Origin: Microbacterium sp. zg-Y818
GTDB lineage: Bacteria; Actinomycetota; Actinomycetes; Actinomycetales; Microbacteriaceae
Length of the DNA stretch: 64,000 bases
Direction: 5' to 3'
Assembly (NCBI RefSeq): GCF_030246905.1
Contig: NZ_CP126741.1
Coordinates: 2,356,001-2,420,000 of the forward strand
The notes below the pieces were generated by a model that worked only from the letters and a program-made list of their open reading frames with translations, searched no databases and was not told the DNA's origin. Positions 9,786-19,234 of the stretch are shown here, piece after piece (the first letter of the stretch is position 1; every line of letters starts with the position of its first letter). The translations under genes and the position numbers were made by a program.

Positions 9786-11015
9786 TCACAGCGCCGCGGC
9801 CACCTCTAGGGCCTGTCGCGCGATCTCCAGCTCCTCGTTCGTGGGCACGATCAGCACCGTCACCGGCGACCCGTCGGCGGAGATCACACGGATGCCACGG
9901 GCGCGCTCCTCGTTGCGGGCGGGGTCCAGCTGCACTCCGGCGAAGCCGAGCGTCTCCAGCGCCCCCGCGCGGACGATGGGCGAGTTCTCGCCCACACCGG
10001 CGGTGAAGACGATCACGTCCACGCCGCCGAGCTGCGCGATGTAAGAACCGGCATAGGCGCGCAGGCGGTGGATGTACACGTCCATCGCGAGCCGGGCGTC
10101 TTCGTCGCCCGCTGCCACGCGCTCTTCGAGGTCGCGCATGTCGTTGACACCGGCGAGACCGAGCACGCCGCTGCGCTTGTTGAGGAGGTCATCGAGGTCG
10201 TCGATCGACATCCTCGCGCGACGGGCGAGGTGAAACAGCACGGCGGGGTCGATGTCACCCGAGCGGGTGCCCATGACGAGCCCCTCCAGCGGCGTGAGAC
10301 CCATCGAGGTCTCCACGGACCGACCGCGATCGACGGCGGCCACCGATGCGCCGTTGCCGAGGTGGAACACGACCTGCTTGAGCTCTTCGATCGGCCGGCC
10401 CAGGAACTGCGCGGCGGCACGGCTGACGTACTTGTGGGAGGTGCCGTGGAAGCCGTAGCGGCGGATGCGGTGGGCCTCTGCCAGATCCTTGTCGATCGCG
10501 TATGTGTAGGCGGCGGCGGGAAGCGTCTGGTGAAACGCGGTGTCGAAGACAGCCACGTGCGCGAGATCGGGGAAAGCGGCCTTCGCTGCCCGGACGCCCT
10601 GCAGCGCACCGGGGTTGTGGAGAGGTGCGAGCACCGACAGCTCGTCGATGTTGATCTCCACGAGGTTCGTGATCAGGGTGGGCTCGAAGAATCGCGCCCC
10701 GCCGTGCACGACGCGGTGACCGACCGCCACCGGCGGGAAGTCGTCGAGCGACGGCCCCGACTCGGCGAACGCGTCGAGCATGACCCGGAACCCCGTGGTG
10801 TGGTCGGGGATCGGCAGTTCACGGGTGTACGTGGCATCCGTCGCCGTCACGGCCACGCCTTCCGAGGGGCCGAAGTACACCGTGTGCCGGGCCGCGCCCA
10901 TCGCCTCGCCGATGCGCTCGACGATGCCTGAGGCGAGCACGCGGCCGTCCTCCGGCTCGACCAGCTGGTACTTGAACGACGACGACCCACTGTTGACCAC
11001 CAGCACCACGCTCAT
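9786..11015 (-). CDS. ackA: Acetate kinase
   Basis: Converts acetyl phosphate + ADP to acetate + ATP (reversible), 409 residues against a family norm of about 400. ASKHA-fold motifs are present: VNSGSSSFKYQL at the N-terminus, GHRVVHGG, FHGTSHKYVS, HLGNGAS and GTRSGDIDP. Its ATG overlaps the pta stop as ATGA, so the two are translationally coupled. Together they run the acetate-overflow and acetate-assimilation route between acetyl-CoA and acetate. Confidence 0.97.
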   Translation of the reverse strand: MSVVLVVNSGSSSFKYQLVEPEDGRVLASGIVERIGEAMGAARHTVYFGPSEGVAVTATDATYTRELPIPDHTTGFRVMLDAFAESGPSLDDFPPVAVGHRVVHGGARFFEPTLITNLVEINIDELSVLAPLHNPGALQGVRAAKAAFPDLAHVAVFDTAFHQTLPAAAYTYAIDKDLAEAHRIRRYGFHGTSHKYVSRAAAQFLGRPIEELKQVVFHLGNGASVAAVDRGRSVETSMGLTPLEGLVMGTRSGDIDPAVLFHLARRARMSIDDLDDLLNKRSGVLGLAGVNDMRDLEERVAAGDEDARLAMDVYIHRLRAYAGSYIAQLGGVDVIVFTAGVGENSPIVRAGALETLGFAGVQLDPARNEERARGIRVISADGSPVTVLIVPTNEELEIARQALEVAAAL

Positions 11016-13144
11016 GCGCTTGCCTCTCCCTGAGCCTGGATCGCGGTGATCGCGATCGTGTTGACGATGTCGTCGACGAGGGCGCCGCGCGACAGGTCGT
11101 TGATGGGCTTGTTGAGCCCTTGCAGCACCGGCCCGATGGCGATGGCGCCGGCCGAGCGCTGCACGGCCTTGTAGGTGTTGTTGCCGGTGTTGAGGTCGGG
11201 GAAGACGAACACCGTCGCGCGTCCGGCGACGTCGGAGCCGGGCATCTTTTTGGATGCCACCGCCGCATCGGCCGCCGCGTCGTACTGGATCGGTCCTTCG
11301 ACCGGAAGCTGCGGCGCGCGCTCGCGCACGAGGGCGGTGGCCGCCCTCACCTTCTCGACGTCGGCGCCTGTGCCGGACTCCCCCGTCGAGTACGACAGCA
11401 TCGCCACGCGCGGGTCGATGCCGAACTGGGCGGCCGTTGCCGCCGACGAGATCGCGATGTCGGCGAGCTGCTCGCTCGTGGGGTCGGGGATGACGGCGCA
11501 GTCGCCGTAGACGAGCACACGGTCGGCGAGCGCCATGAGGAAGACGCTCGAGACGACCGAGACGCCCGGGCGGGTCTTGATGATCTCGAAGGCGGGGCGG
11601 ATGGTGTGGGCGGTGGTGTGCGCCGCGCCCGAGACCATGCCGTCCGCGAGACCCATGTGCACCATGAGCGTGCCGAAGTACGACACGTCGGTGACGGTGT
11701 CCGACGCGCGCTCGTACGTCATGCCCTTATGGGCGCGCAGGCGGGTGTACTCCTGGGCGAACCGGTCCACCAGCGCGCTGTCGAAGGGACTCGTGATCTG
11801 GGCGCCCGACAGGTCGATGCCGAGCTCCAGGGCGCGGCTTCGCACCTCGGTCTCTTCACCGAGGATCGTGAGGTCGGCGATGCCGCGCGAGAGCACGGTG
11901 GCCGCGGCGCGCAGCACGCGGTCGTCGTCGCCCTCGGGCAGCACGATGCGGCGGCGATCGCTGCGCGCACGCTCCATGAGGGCGTACTGGAACATCAGGG
12001 GCGTCACCACGGTGGTCCCCGCCACTCCGAGCGCCTTCGTCAGCGCCTCGGTGTCGACGTGCTTCTCGAAGAGGGCCAGCGCCGTGTCGTAGCGCCGCTG
12101 CGAGTCGGCCGCCAGCCGGCCGCGGGCGTTCATGACCCGCACGGCGGTGTCGTAGGTGCCGAGGTCGGTCGCGATGATCGGCACGGTCGAGCCGAGCCCG
12201 TCGATCAGCTTGTCGATCGATTCGGGGAGCGGGAACGGCCCGTTGAGCACGACGGCCGCCACCGACGGGAACGTGCCGGAGGTGTGCGCCAGCAGCGTGG
12301 CCAGCAGCACCTCGGTGCGGTCGGCGGGGATGACCACCACGGCCGACTCGGTGAGCCGGGGAAGGACGTTGACCATCGACATGCCGGCCACGACGATGCT
12401 CAGCACCTCGCGAGTCATGAGCTCGGAATCGCCCTTGACGAGGGTCCCCTCGACGGCCCGCAGGATGCCGCGCACCGACGGGGCCACGAGATAGCGGTCT
12501 TCAGGGATCGCGCGCACCGGAATCTCGCGGCCGGGCTGGGCGGCCGCCGTGGCCTCGGTCACGGCGGCGATGATCTCGTCGAGCCTTTCGGGGTCGGCCC
12601 GGTTGGCCACGACGGCGAACAGGTCGGCGCGTCCGTGCTCGAGCTCAGCCACGGCGAGCGCGGCGATCTGACCCATCTCCGACGGTGTGCGCGCGGTCGT
12701 GGTGCCCAGCTGCTCGCTCTGGCCCTGCAGCGCCCGGCCGCCGATCACCAGCAGCACGGGGGTGCCGAGGTTGGCGGCGATGCGGGCGTTGTAGCCGAGC
12801 TCGGCGGGGCTGCCGACGTCGGTGTAGTCGCTGCCGACCACCACGACGGCATCGCACTGACGCTCGACGGCCTTGAAGCGCTCCACGATGCGCGCGAGTG
12901 ACGCCTCGGGGTCGGCGCGCACGTCGTCGTAGGTGACCCCCACGCACTCGTCGTAGTCGAGGTCGACGCCGTCGTGGTCCAGCAGCATCTCGAGAACGTA
13001 GTCGCGCTCGGCCGTGGAGCGGGCGATGGGGCGGAACACCCCCACCCGCGGCGTCGCACGGCTGAGCGCATCGAGCACGCCCAGCGCGATCGTCGACTTA
13101 CCGGAATGGCCTTCGGCCGAGGTGATGTAGATGCTCTGTGCCAC
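11012..13144 (-). CDS. pta: Phosphate acetyltransferase (long form)
   Basis: Transfers acetyl between CoA and phosphate, 710 residues. The N-terminal third is the P-loop, BioD-like domain (SAEGHSGKST at about 9-18), the centre is the DRTGG-type domain, and the C-terminal ~330 residues are the catalytic PTA/PTB domain (SRGIADLTILGEE, MLSYSTGESGTG, GPIQYDAA). The start GTG 13144 gives the family-typical N-terminus MAQSIYITSAEGHSGKS and has TAGGCT (13151-13156) six bases upstream; the in-frame GTG at 13150 would touch the -10 box. First gene of the pta-ackA operon. Confidence 0.95.
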   Translation of the reverse strand: MAQSIYITSAEGHSGKSTIALGVLDALSRATPRVGVFRPIARSTAERDYVLEMLLDHDGVDLDYDECVGVTYDDVRADPEASLARIVERFKAVERQCDAVVVVGSDYTDVGSPAELGYNARIAANLGTPVLLVIGGRALQGQSEQLGTTTARTPSEMGQIAALAVAELEHGRADLFAVVANRADPERLDEIIAAVTEATAAAQPGREIPVRAIPEDRYLVAPSVRGILRAVEGTLVKGDSELMTREVLSIVVAGMSMVNVLPRLTESAVVVIPADRTEVLLATLLAHTSGTFPSVAAVVLNGPFPLPESIDKLIDGLGSTVPIIATDLGTYDTAVRVMNARGRLAADSQRRYDTALALFEKHVDTEALTKALGVAGTTVVTPLMFQYALMERARSDRRRIVLPEGDDDRVLRAAATVLSRGIADLTILGEETEVRSRALELGIDLSGAQITSPFDSALVDRFAQEYTRLRAHKGMTYERASDTVTDVSYFGTLMVHMGLADGMVSGAAHTTAHTIRPAFEIIKTRPGVSVVSSVFLMALADRVLVYGDCAVIPDPTSEQLADIAISSAATAAQFGIDPRVAMLSYSTGESGTGADVEKVRAATALVRERAPQLPVEGPIQYDAAADAAVASKKMPGSDVAGRATVFVFPDLNTGNNTYKAVQRSAGAIAIGPVLQGLNKPINDLSRGALVDDIVNTIAITAIQAQGEASA

Positions 13145-13156
13145 CTGCACAGCCTA
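13145..13156 (-). promoter_or_regulatory. Leaderless -10 element of pta-ackA
   Basis: TAGGCT, six bases, GTG. This spacing selects GTG 13144 over GTG 13150 as the pta start. Confidence 0.6.
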
Positions 13157-13249
13157 GGCGGGACTGTCGCGGCCCGTCAGATGGTGCTCCGTGAATAACA
13201 CCGGTGGTGATCCGCGAGGGGGCGACGCTGCCGCGCGGGAAAAGTAAGA

Positions 13250-13335
13250 CTCTCCGCGAACCCGGCAGAGCCTGGTTACCCTTGCTACGTTTCCGTCCTG
13301 GGGGAGTTGGCCTGGATGCCGCCTCGCGGAGAGCT
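13250..13335 (-). ncRNA. ffs: Signal recognition particle RNA, small bacterial type
   Basis: On the minus strand a roughly 85-base hairpin RNA closes with CTCTCCGCGA pairing with TCGCGGAGAG. Its apical part contains CCAGGACGGAAACGTAGCAAGG, split here as CCAGGACGGAAACG and TAGCAAGG: the conserved SRP domain IV with asymmetric and symmetric internal loops (GGAA tetraloop region, AGCAAGG side) that bind Ffh. A TACACT -10 box sits at 13342-13347 and a T-rich TCTTACTTTTCC follows the 3' arm, consistent with termination. It targets membrane and secreted proteins together with Ffh. End positions are estimated from the stem. Confidence 0.9.
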
Positions 13336-13341
13336 GACACC

Positions 13342-13347
13342 AGTGTA
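13342..13347 (-). promoter_or_regulatory. -10 box of the SRP RNA gene
   Basis: TACACT, seven bases before the proposed 5' end of the SRP RNA hairpin. No clear -35 was identified. Confidence 0.55.
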
Positions 13348-13439
13348 GCCCGACTCGGCCCACCGCCCTGACGCACGGGGTTACGATCGGGGCAGCGACG
13401 CGACGGCGCGCCGCACCGCCCACCCATTGAGGGGAATGC

Positions 13440-14432
<993 letters not shown>

Positions 14433-14439
14433 GGTGACC

Positions 14440-15732
14440 ATGGGACGCCTGTGGCCGCTGACGATCCGGGGCACGGGTGCCATGCTGCTGGGGCTGGTGT
14501 GCCTGGTCGTCGCCGCCGACCGGGGGGTCGTCGAGCTGCTGTACGTGGCGATGCTGCTGTTCGCCGTCGTCGCCGCTGCAGTGGTGAGCCTGTACGCCGT
14601 CCGACGCGCCGACGGCATCACCCGCACGGTCGAACCCGACGTGCTGACGGTCGGGCAGGAAGGCCAGGTGACGGTGCGGGTGTCGCTGCGGGCCGCGATC
14701 GCGTCGGGTCAGGGCATGTGGCGCGACACGCTGTCGCCGGGGCTCGCCTGGCGCTCCCCCGCGGACGTGGCGGGTGACGGCGGGCGCGGCGGCGGCGCGG
14801 CACGCGGGGTGTTCCCGGCGCTCGGTTCCGGCCTGCGGGGTGAAGCCCACACCGTCGACGTCGACTACCGCATCGTCGGCGCCCGCCGAGGGGTGCACAC
14901 CCTCGGCCCGCTCACGGTGTCGTCGACCGATCCCTTCGGACTCGTGCGCCGCACCCACGTGCTGAGCGAGCGGACCCGGGTGATCGTGGCGCCCGAGGTC
15001 GTCGATCTGCCGCCTCTGACCAACCTCCCCGGCGAAGCGGGCGGCAGCCGGCACACGTCGTCCAACGAGCTCGGTCAGGGCACCGACAACCTCATCCCCC
15101 GCGCCTACGCGCCCGGCGACTCGATGCGCCGCATCCACTGGCGCGCGAGCGCCCATCGCGACGAGCTGATGGTGCGCCAGGAGGAGCAGGAGTCGACGCC
15201 GGCGGCCACGGTCGTGCTCGACCTGGCCACCGGCAGGTTCAGCCCCCACGCGATGCGCGGGGCGGGTCTGGACGACGGCTTCGAGTCGGCGCTGAGCGCC
15301 TGCATCTCGATCGTCGCGCGGCTCGTGCGGGAGGGCTACACCGTCACGGTGACCGACTCCGACGGCCGGGCACTGGCCGACCCGCTCGAGGGCGGCGACC
15401 TCGCCGCCGTGGAGATGCTCGGCACCTCGTTCGCCACCCTCGTCACCCGCCGCGACGACCATCTTGCCGACCTCGCGCCGCTGTTCACGGGCGGAACGAG
15501 CGGCCCCGTGGTCGTCATCGTCGGCAGGTTCGATGCGGCGGATGCCGCGGCCCTGGCCCCGGTCGCCCACCACTCGTCGCTGCCGCTGCTGTTCGCGGTG
15601 TCACCGGTCGACGACGCGCTGCCGCGCGCCGCGGCCCACGGCTGGCGGGTCGCGTCGATCCCAGCGGGTGCGGACCTCGTGCCGGCATGGCAGCAAGCCG
15701 TCGAACGGGAGGCGGGCCATGTCGTCGCTTGA
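14440..15732 (+). CDS. DUF58-domain membrane protein
   Basis: 430 residues. Two hydrophobic segments near the N-terminus (about residues 8-50) are followed by a beta-rich extracytoplasmic or cytoplasmic stretch. The DUF58 signature YAPGDSMRRIHWRASAHRD (about residues 223-241) leads into a von Willebrand A-like fold. The role is unknown; such proteins are co-encoded with MoxR ATPases. Start: ATG 14440, with GAGGTG directly upstream and only seven bases after the moxR stop; the GTG at 14434 is part of that Shine-Dalgarno. Confidence 0.88.
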   Translation: MGRLWPLTIRGTGAMLLGLVCLVVAADRGVVELLYVAMLLFAVVAAAVVSLYAVRRADGITRTVEPDVLTVGQEGQVTVRVSLRAAIASGQGMWRDTLSPGLAWRSPADVAGDGGRGGGAARGVFPALGSGLRGEAHTVDVDYRIVGARRGVHTLGPLTVSSTDPFGLVRRTHVLSERTRVIVAPEVVDLPPLTNLPGEAGGSRHTSSNELGQGTDNLIPRAYAPGDSMRRIHWRASAHRDELMVRQEEQESTPAATVVLDLATGRFSPHAMRGAGLDDGFESALSACISIVARLVREGYTVTVTDSDGRALADPLEGGDLAAVEMLGTSFATLVTRRDDHLADLAPLFTGGTSGPVVVIVGRFDAADAAALAPVAHHSSLPLLFAVSPVDDALPRAAAHGWRVASIPAGADLVPAWQQAVEREAGHVVA

Positions 15733-18067
15733 CGGTGCACGCCCCCGCCGCAGCCGCGCGCACCTGCGGCTCACCCTCGCGGTGGCGGCGGTCATCGTGG
15801 CATCCGCGCTGCCGCTCGTGGACGTGATCGCTCCGGGCGGCTGGCTGGTGGCCTCGGTGGCGCTGACGGCGGCGCTGCTGACGGCCGGCCACCTCGCCCA
15901 CGCCCGGCGCCTGCCTGCCCTTGCAGCCACCGGCATCCAGCTCGCGGTGTGGGCGCTGTTGCTCACCGGCCTGTTCCTGTCGGACACGGCACTGCTGTGG
16001 ATCTTCCCCACCCCCGAGACCGTGCGCGCCGTGCCGCCCCTCTACACCGAGGGCATGACCGAGATCCTCGTCGGCTCGGCGCCCCTCGACGCTGGAACGC
16101 CCCTGAGCTTCCTGCTGGTGGCGGCGGTGGGGCTGTTCACCATCGTGCTCGACCACGTCGTGGTGACCGCCCGGATGCCGCTGCTGGCGGCCGTCGGCGT
16201 CGTCACCGTCTGGCTGGTCCCGGCGCTCGCCGTGCCGTCGGACATGGACGTCTTCTCGTTCGCCGTGCTGGCCGTGGCCGTGCTGTTCCTGCTTCGCACC
16301 GAGACGCGGGCGCGCGAGACGGCCGGCGACGCACCCGCGGTCCCGCGCCCCGGGTCGTCGGCACGTCGGGCGGGAGTGGGTGCGACCGCCGTCGGCATCG
16401 GCGCCATCGCCGTCGTCGTGGCGATCACCGTGACCCCGTTGCTGCCGACGCCGACGGCACGTCCCGCCGCAGGTGGACTCGGTGCGACCACGACGATCGA
16501 CCCGTCTCTGAACCTGGGCGCCGATCTGCGCCAGCCCATCAGCGTGCCGGTGCTGAACGTGCGCTCGAACACCCCGGTGCCGCCGTATCTGCGCGTGGCG
16601 ACGCTGTCGAGCTTCGACGGCGCGCAGTGGCGGCCCGACCGCGTGCGCACCCTTCCCCTCGAGGGCGTGGTCGAGGACGATGCCGAGGGCGAAGGCTCTG
16701 GTCCCTTCGGTGAGGTGGAGGTCGATGAGTCGCTGCGGGTGACGGCGTACCGCACGACCGTCGAGGTCACGAACCTCTCCTCGTCCTGGCTGCCGGTCGC
16801 CTACCCCGCCGTGGGTGTCACCGGTCTTGACGAGGGCTGGGAGGCGATGCCGTACAACCGCACGGTCGTGAGCGACTCCGCCACGAGCCAGGGTCAGGTG
16901 TACGAGGTGCTGACGCACCTCCCCCGCCCCACCCGTGAGCAGATCCGGGCGACGGCCGCCGGCGGCACCTTGCTGCGGGACGCGAGCTACGAGCTTCCCG
17001 ACGTGCCGATGGACATCATCACCCAGACCACGCTGGAGGTCACGGCCGGCGCCGAGACCGACTACGACAAGCTCGTGGCGCTGCAGAGCTGGTTCCGCGG
17101 CGGCGATTTCACCTACTCGCTGCGCGCGCCGGTGCAGCAGGGTTTCGACGGATCGGGCATCGACGCGATCGAGCAGTTCCTCGTCTCCAGAGAGGGGTAC
17201 TGCGTGCACTTCGCGTCGGCGTTCGCGGTGATGGCGCGGACGCTCGACATGCCCGCACGCATCGTGGTGGGCTACCTCCCCGGCACCGGCAATGGCGAGG
17301 TCGTCGACGGAGAGACCGAGTATCAGGTGACGAGCGATCAGCTGCACGCCTGGCCGGAGGTGCATTTCGCCGGCATCGGGTGGGTGCCGTTCGAACCGAC
17401 CAAGAGCCTCGGCACCCCCACCTCGTTCCTGCCCGAGCGCGTGGCTGCGGCCGACGACGCCGGCGAAGACGTGAACGAGGGTCTGGATCCGGCGGCCGGC
17501 GCCGAACCCGACCTCGTGGCGCCCGAGCCGAGCATCGCGCCCGACGTGGGCGACCAGGCGGTGCCCGACGCCGTTGCGCCACCGCTCCTGACGCTGCCCA
17601 GCGCACTGACGGCGCTGGGCGTACTGATCGCCCTCATGCTGCCGGCGCTGGTGCGGGAGCTGCTGCGACGGCGTCGCCTCGCGGCCGCAGCGGCGGGTGA
17701 TGCCGCTGCGGCGTGGCTCAGCGTGCGGGAGGCCGCAGTCGACCTCGGAATCGCCGTGCCCGCAGCGGAGTCGCCACGTGCGTTCGGCGCGCGGCTGGTC
17801 GCCGACCACGGCGCACCCGCCGACGCGGTGGCGCGGCTCGTGGCGGCGATCGAACGCGCGTCGTATGCGGCGCCTGCACGCGGGTCGACCGGCGCGGGCG
17901 GGCCCGGCGACGTCGGGCGGGAGTCTCTGGCGGATGCCGCGGCATCCGTGCACGCAGGTTTGGCGGCGGCCACGCCGCGCGGCACGAGGGTGCGCTCCCT
18001 GCTCATGCCGAGGTCGCTCGTCGTGCGCCCGGGGAGCGCCTACGCCGCCGAGCGCGTGCCCATCTGA
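15719..18067 (+). CDS. Transglutaminase-like membrane protein (TgpA/DUF3488 type)
   Basis: 782 residues. The N-terminal ~230 residues hold about six to seven membrane segments. An extracytoplasmic transglutaminase-like domain follows, with Cys495 in REGYCVHFASAFAVMART, His543 in QLHAWPEVHF, and GWVPFEPT, where Glu stands in the usual Asp context. Another membrane segment (about 620-645) and a cytoplasmic C-terminal domain resembling DUF4129 come last. It probably acts on wall or peptide substrates. The ATG lies inside the end of the DUF58 gene (14-base overlap), so translation is coupled. Third gene of the MoxR operon. Confidence 0.9.
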   Translation: MSSLDGARPRRSRAHLRLTLAVAAVIVASALPLVDVIAPGGWLVASVALTAALLTAGHLAHARRLPALAATGIQLAVWALLLTGLFLSDTALLWIFPTPETVRAVPPLYTEGMTEILVGSAPLDAGTPLSFLLVAAVGLFTIVLDHVVVTARMPLLAAVGVVTVWLVPALAVPSDMDVFSFAVLAVAVLFLLRTETRARETAGDAPAVPRPGSSARRAGVGATAVGIGAIAVVVAITVTPLLPTPTARPAAGGLGATTTIDPSLNLGADLRQPISVPVLNVRSNTPVPPYLRVATLSSFDGAQWRPDRVRTLPLEGVVEDDAEGEGSGPFGEVEVDESLRVTAYRTTVEVTNLSSSWLPVAYPAVGVTGLDEGWEAMPYNRTVVSDSATSQGQVYEVLTHLPRPTREQIRATAAGGTLLRDASYELPDVPMDIITQTTLEVTAGAETDYDKLVALQSWFRGGDFTYSLRAPVQQGFDGSGIDAIEQFLVSREGYCVHFASAFAVMARTLDMPARIVVGYLPGTGNGEVVDGETEYQVTSDQLHAWPEVHFAGIGWVPFEPTKSLGTPTSFLPERVAAADDAGEDVNEGLDPAAGAEPDLVAPEPSIAPDVGDQAVPDAVAPPLLTLPSALTALGVLIALMLPALVRELLRRRRLAAAAAGDAAAAWLSVREAAVDLGIAVPAAESPRAFGARLVADHGAPADAVARLVAAIERASYAAPARGSTGAGGPGDVGRESLADAAASVHAGLAAATPRGTRVRSLLMPRSLVVRPGSAYAAERVPI

Positions 18068-18122
18068 CCCCGCAGACGGCGCAGGGTGCCCACGCGCGGC
18101 AAAAGGACTGCTCCGCACCCGG

Positions 18123-18128
18123 TAGACT
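18123..18128 (+). promoter_or_regulatory. -10 box of the tRNA-Ser gene
   Basis: TAGACT, 23 bases upstream of the mature tRNA. The leader between them (CCGCGGCCCTTCGGGGCCACGG region) can fold into a short hairpin. Confidence 0.5.
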
Positions 18129-18151
18129 GTCCCGCGGCCCTTCGGGGCCAC

Positions 18152-18239
18152 GGAGGATTCGCCTAGTGGCCTATGGCGCACGCTTGGAAAGCGTGTTGAG
18201 TGAAAGCTCTCAGGGGTTCGAATCCCCTATCCTCCGCCA
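18152..18239 (+). tRNA. tRNA-Ser (anticodon GGA), CCA encoded
   Basis: An 88-base type II tRNA: acceptor stem GGAGGAT pairs with ATCCTCC, discriminator G, then genome-encoded CCA. The anticodon loop is CTTGGAAAG with GGA, reading UCC/UCU. A long variable arm (GTTGAGTGAAAGCTCTC region) and GGGTTCGAATCCCC T-arm are typical of serine tRNA. Confidence 0.97.
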
Positions 18240-18257
18240 ACCGCCGCCCGCACGCCG

Positions 18258-18560
18258 TCAGTCCCGCAGGGGCGACCCGATGACGTCGAAGTGGAAGCCA
18301 TCGAACTCGCCCGTCATCAGCGGCCCGGCGGCGGCGATGGATGCCTGCACCTCGGGCAGTACCAGCGATGCCCGGTGCGCGTCGGCGCTGGTCCACAGCT
18401 CCATGACGAAGACGGTGTCGGGCTCTTCATCGTTGATGCCGACCTCGTAGGCGAGGCACCCGACGTGGCGCAGCTCTTCGCTGCGCCGGGTGAGCAGATC
18501 GACGAGCTGCGCGCGTCTGCCGGGAACCACACCGATCGTGCCCACGTTCGCGAACATCAT
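18258..18560 (-). CDS. Antibiotic biosynthesis monooxygenase (ABM) fold protein
   Basis: 100-residue single-domain protein of the dimeric alpha/beta-barrel ABM superfamily (FANVGTIGVVPGRRAQLVDLL at the start, VFVMELWTSADAHRASL in the middle). Members include quinol and small-aromatic monooxygenases, and many have no known substrate. The start ATG 18560 has TACACT (18567-18572) exactly six bases upstream, so the transcript is probably leaderless. It is monocistronic and convergent with the tRNA-Ser gene. Confidence 0.8.
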   Translation of the reverse strand: MMFANVGTIGVVPGRRAQLVDLLTRRSEELRHVGCLAYEVGINDEEPDTVFVMELWTSADAHRASLVLPEVQASIAAAGPLMTGEFDGFHFDVIGSPLRD

Positions 18561-18600
18561 GTGCCGAGTGTAGGGGCCGTGGTCGGCGCGCGCACCGGCG

Positions 18601-19092
18601 TCATTCCCGGAAATCCTCCGGCTCGACGTCGTCGATGAAGTGCTTGAACTCCTCGATGTTCTCCTCGGCGTCGTCGACGGCCAGGACGTCCGGGATGCCG
18701 GCTTCGACGAGCACGTCGTCGGCGACGAAGATGGGCGCCGCGGTGCGAGAGGCCAGCGCGATGGCATCCGACGGCCGGGCGTCGATGGCCTGCGTGCCCC
18801 GGGGCGAGCTGAGGGTCACCTCGGCGTAGAAGGTGCCGTCGTCGATGCGGGCGACCTCGACGCGGTCGACCTCGGCGCCCAGGGCGGTCACCATCGAGCG
18901 CATCAGATCGTGCGCAAGCGGGCGGGGGGTGACGGCGCCCTCGACGGCGATGAGGATCGACGTCGCCTCCTGCGCGCCGATCCAGATGGGCAGGATCGAT
19001 CCTTCGCCGGGAAGGGCGTCGACCGGCTTCAGCAGCACGACCCGCTGCCCGTCGGGGTCGAGGGCGACGCCGGCCACACGGACCTGGACCAT
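18601..19092 (-). CDS. Bifunctional nuclease family protein (DUF151)
   Basis: 163 residues, DUF151 domain over about residues 5-135 (LPIWIGAQEATSILIAVEG, RPLAHDLMRSMVTALG, DARPSDAIALASR). The family is named after a plant protein with nuclease activity; the bacterial role is unclear. The acidic C-terminal tail (EENIEEFKHFIDDVEPEDF) is a usual feature. ATG 19092 follows GAAGGGGG. It sits alone between the ABM gene and the divergent LigD-type polymerase. Confidence 0.88.
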   Translation of the reverse strand: MVQVRVAGVALDPDGQRVVLLKPVDALPGEGSILPIWIGAQEATSILIAVEGAVTPRPLAHDLMRSMVTALGAEVDRVEVARIDDGTFYAEVTLSSPRGTQAIDARPSDAIALASRTAAPIFVADDVLVEAGIPDVLAVDDAEENIEEFKHFIDDVEPEDFRE

Positions 19093-19234
19093 GTGCGCCC
19101 CCTTCGCCTCGGCTTGGGGATCGGAATCCCTAGAAGGCCCATCGTAGGCATGTGCGGCTCCTATGGCACCGGGGGTGGTGCGACGCCCCTCCTCGGTCTG
19201 GCCGCCGGACGCGGGCGGGGCGTATCGTGACCGC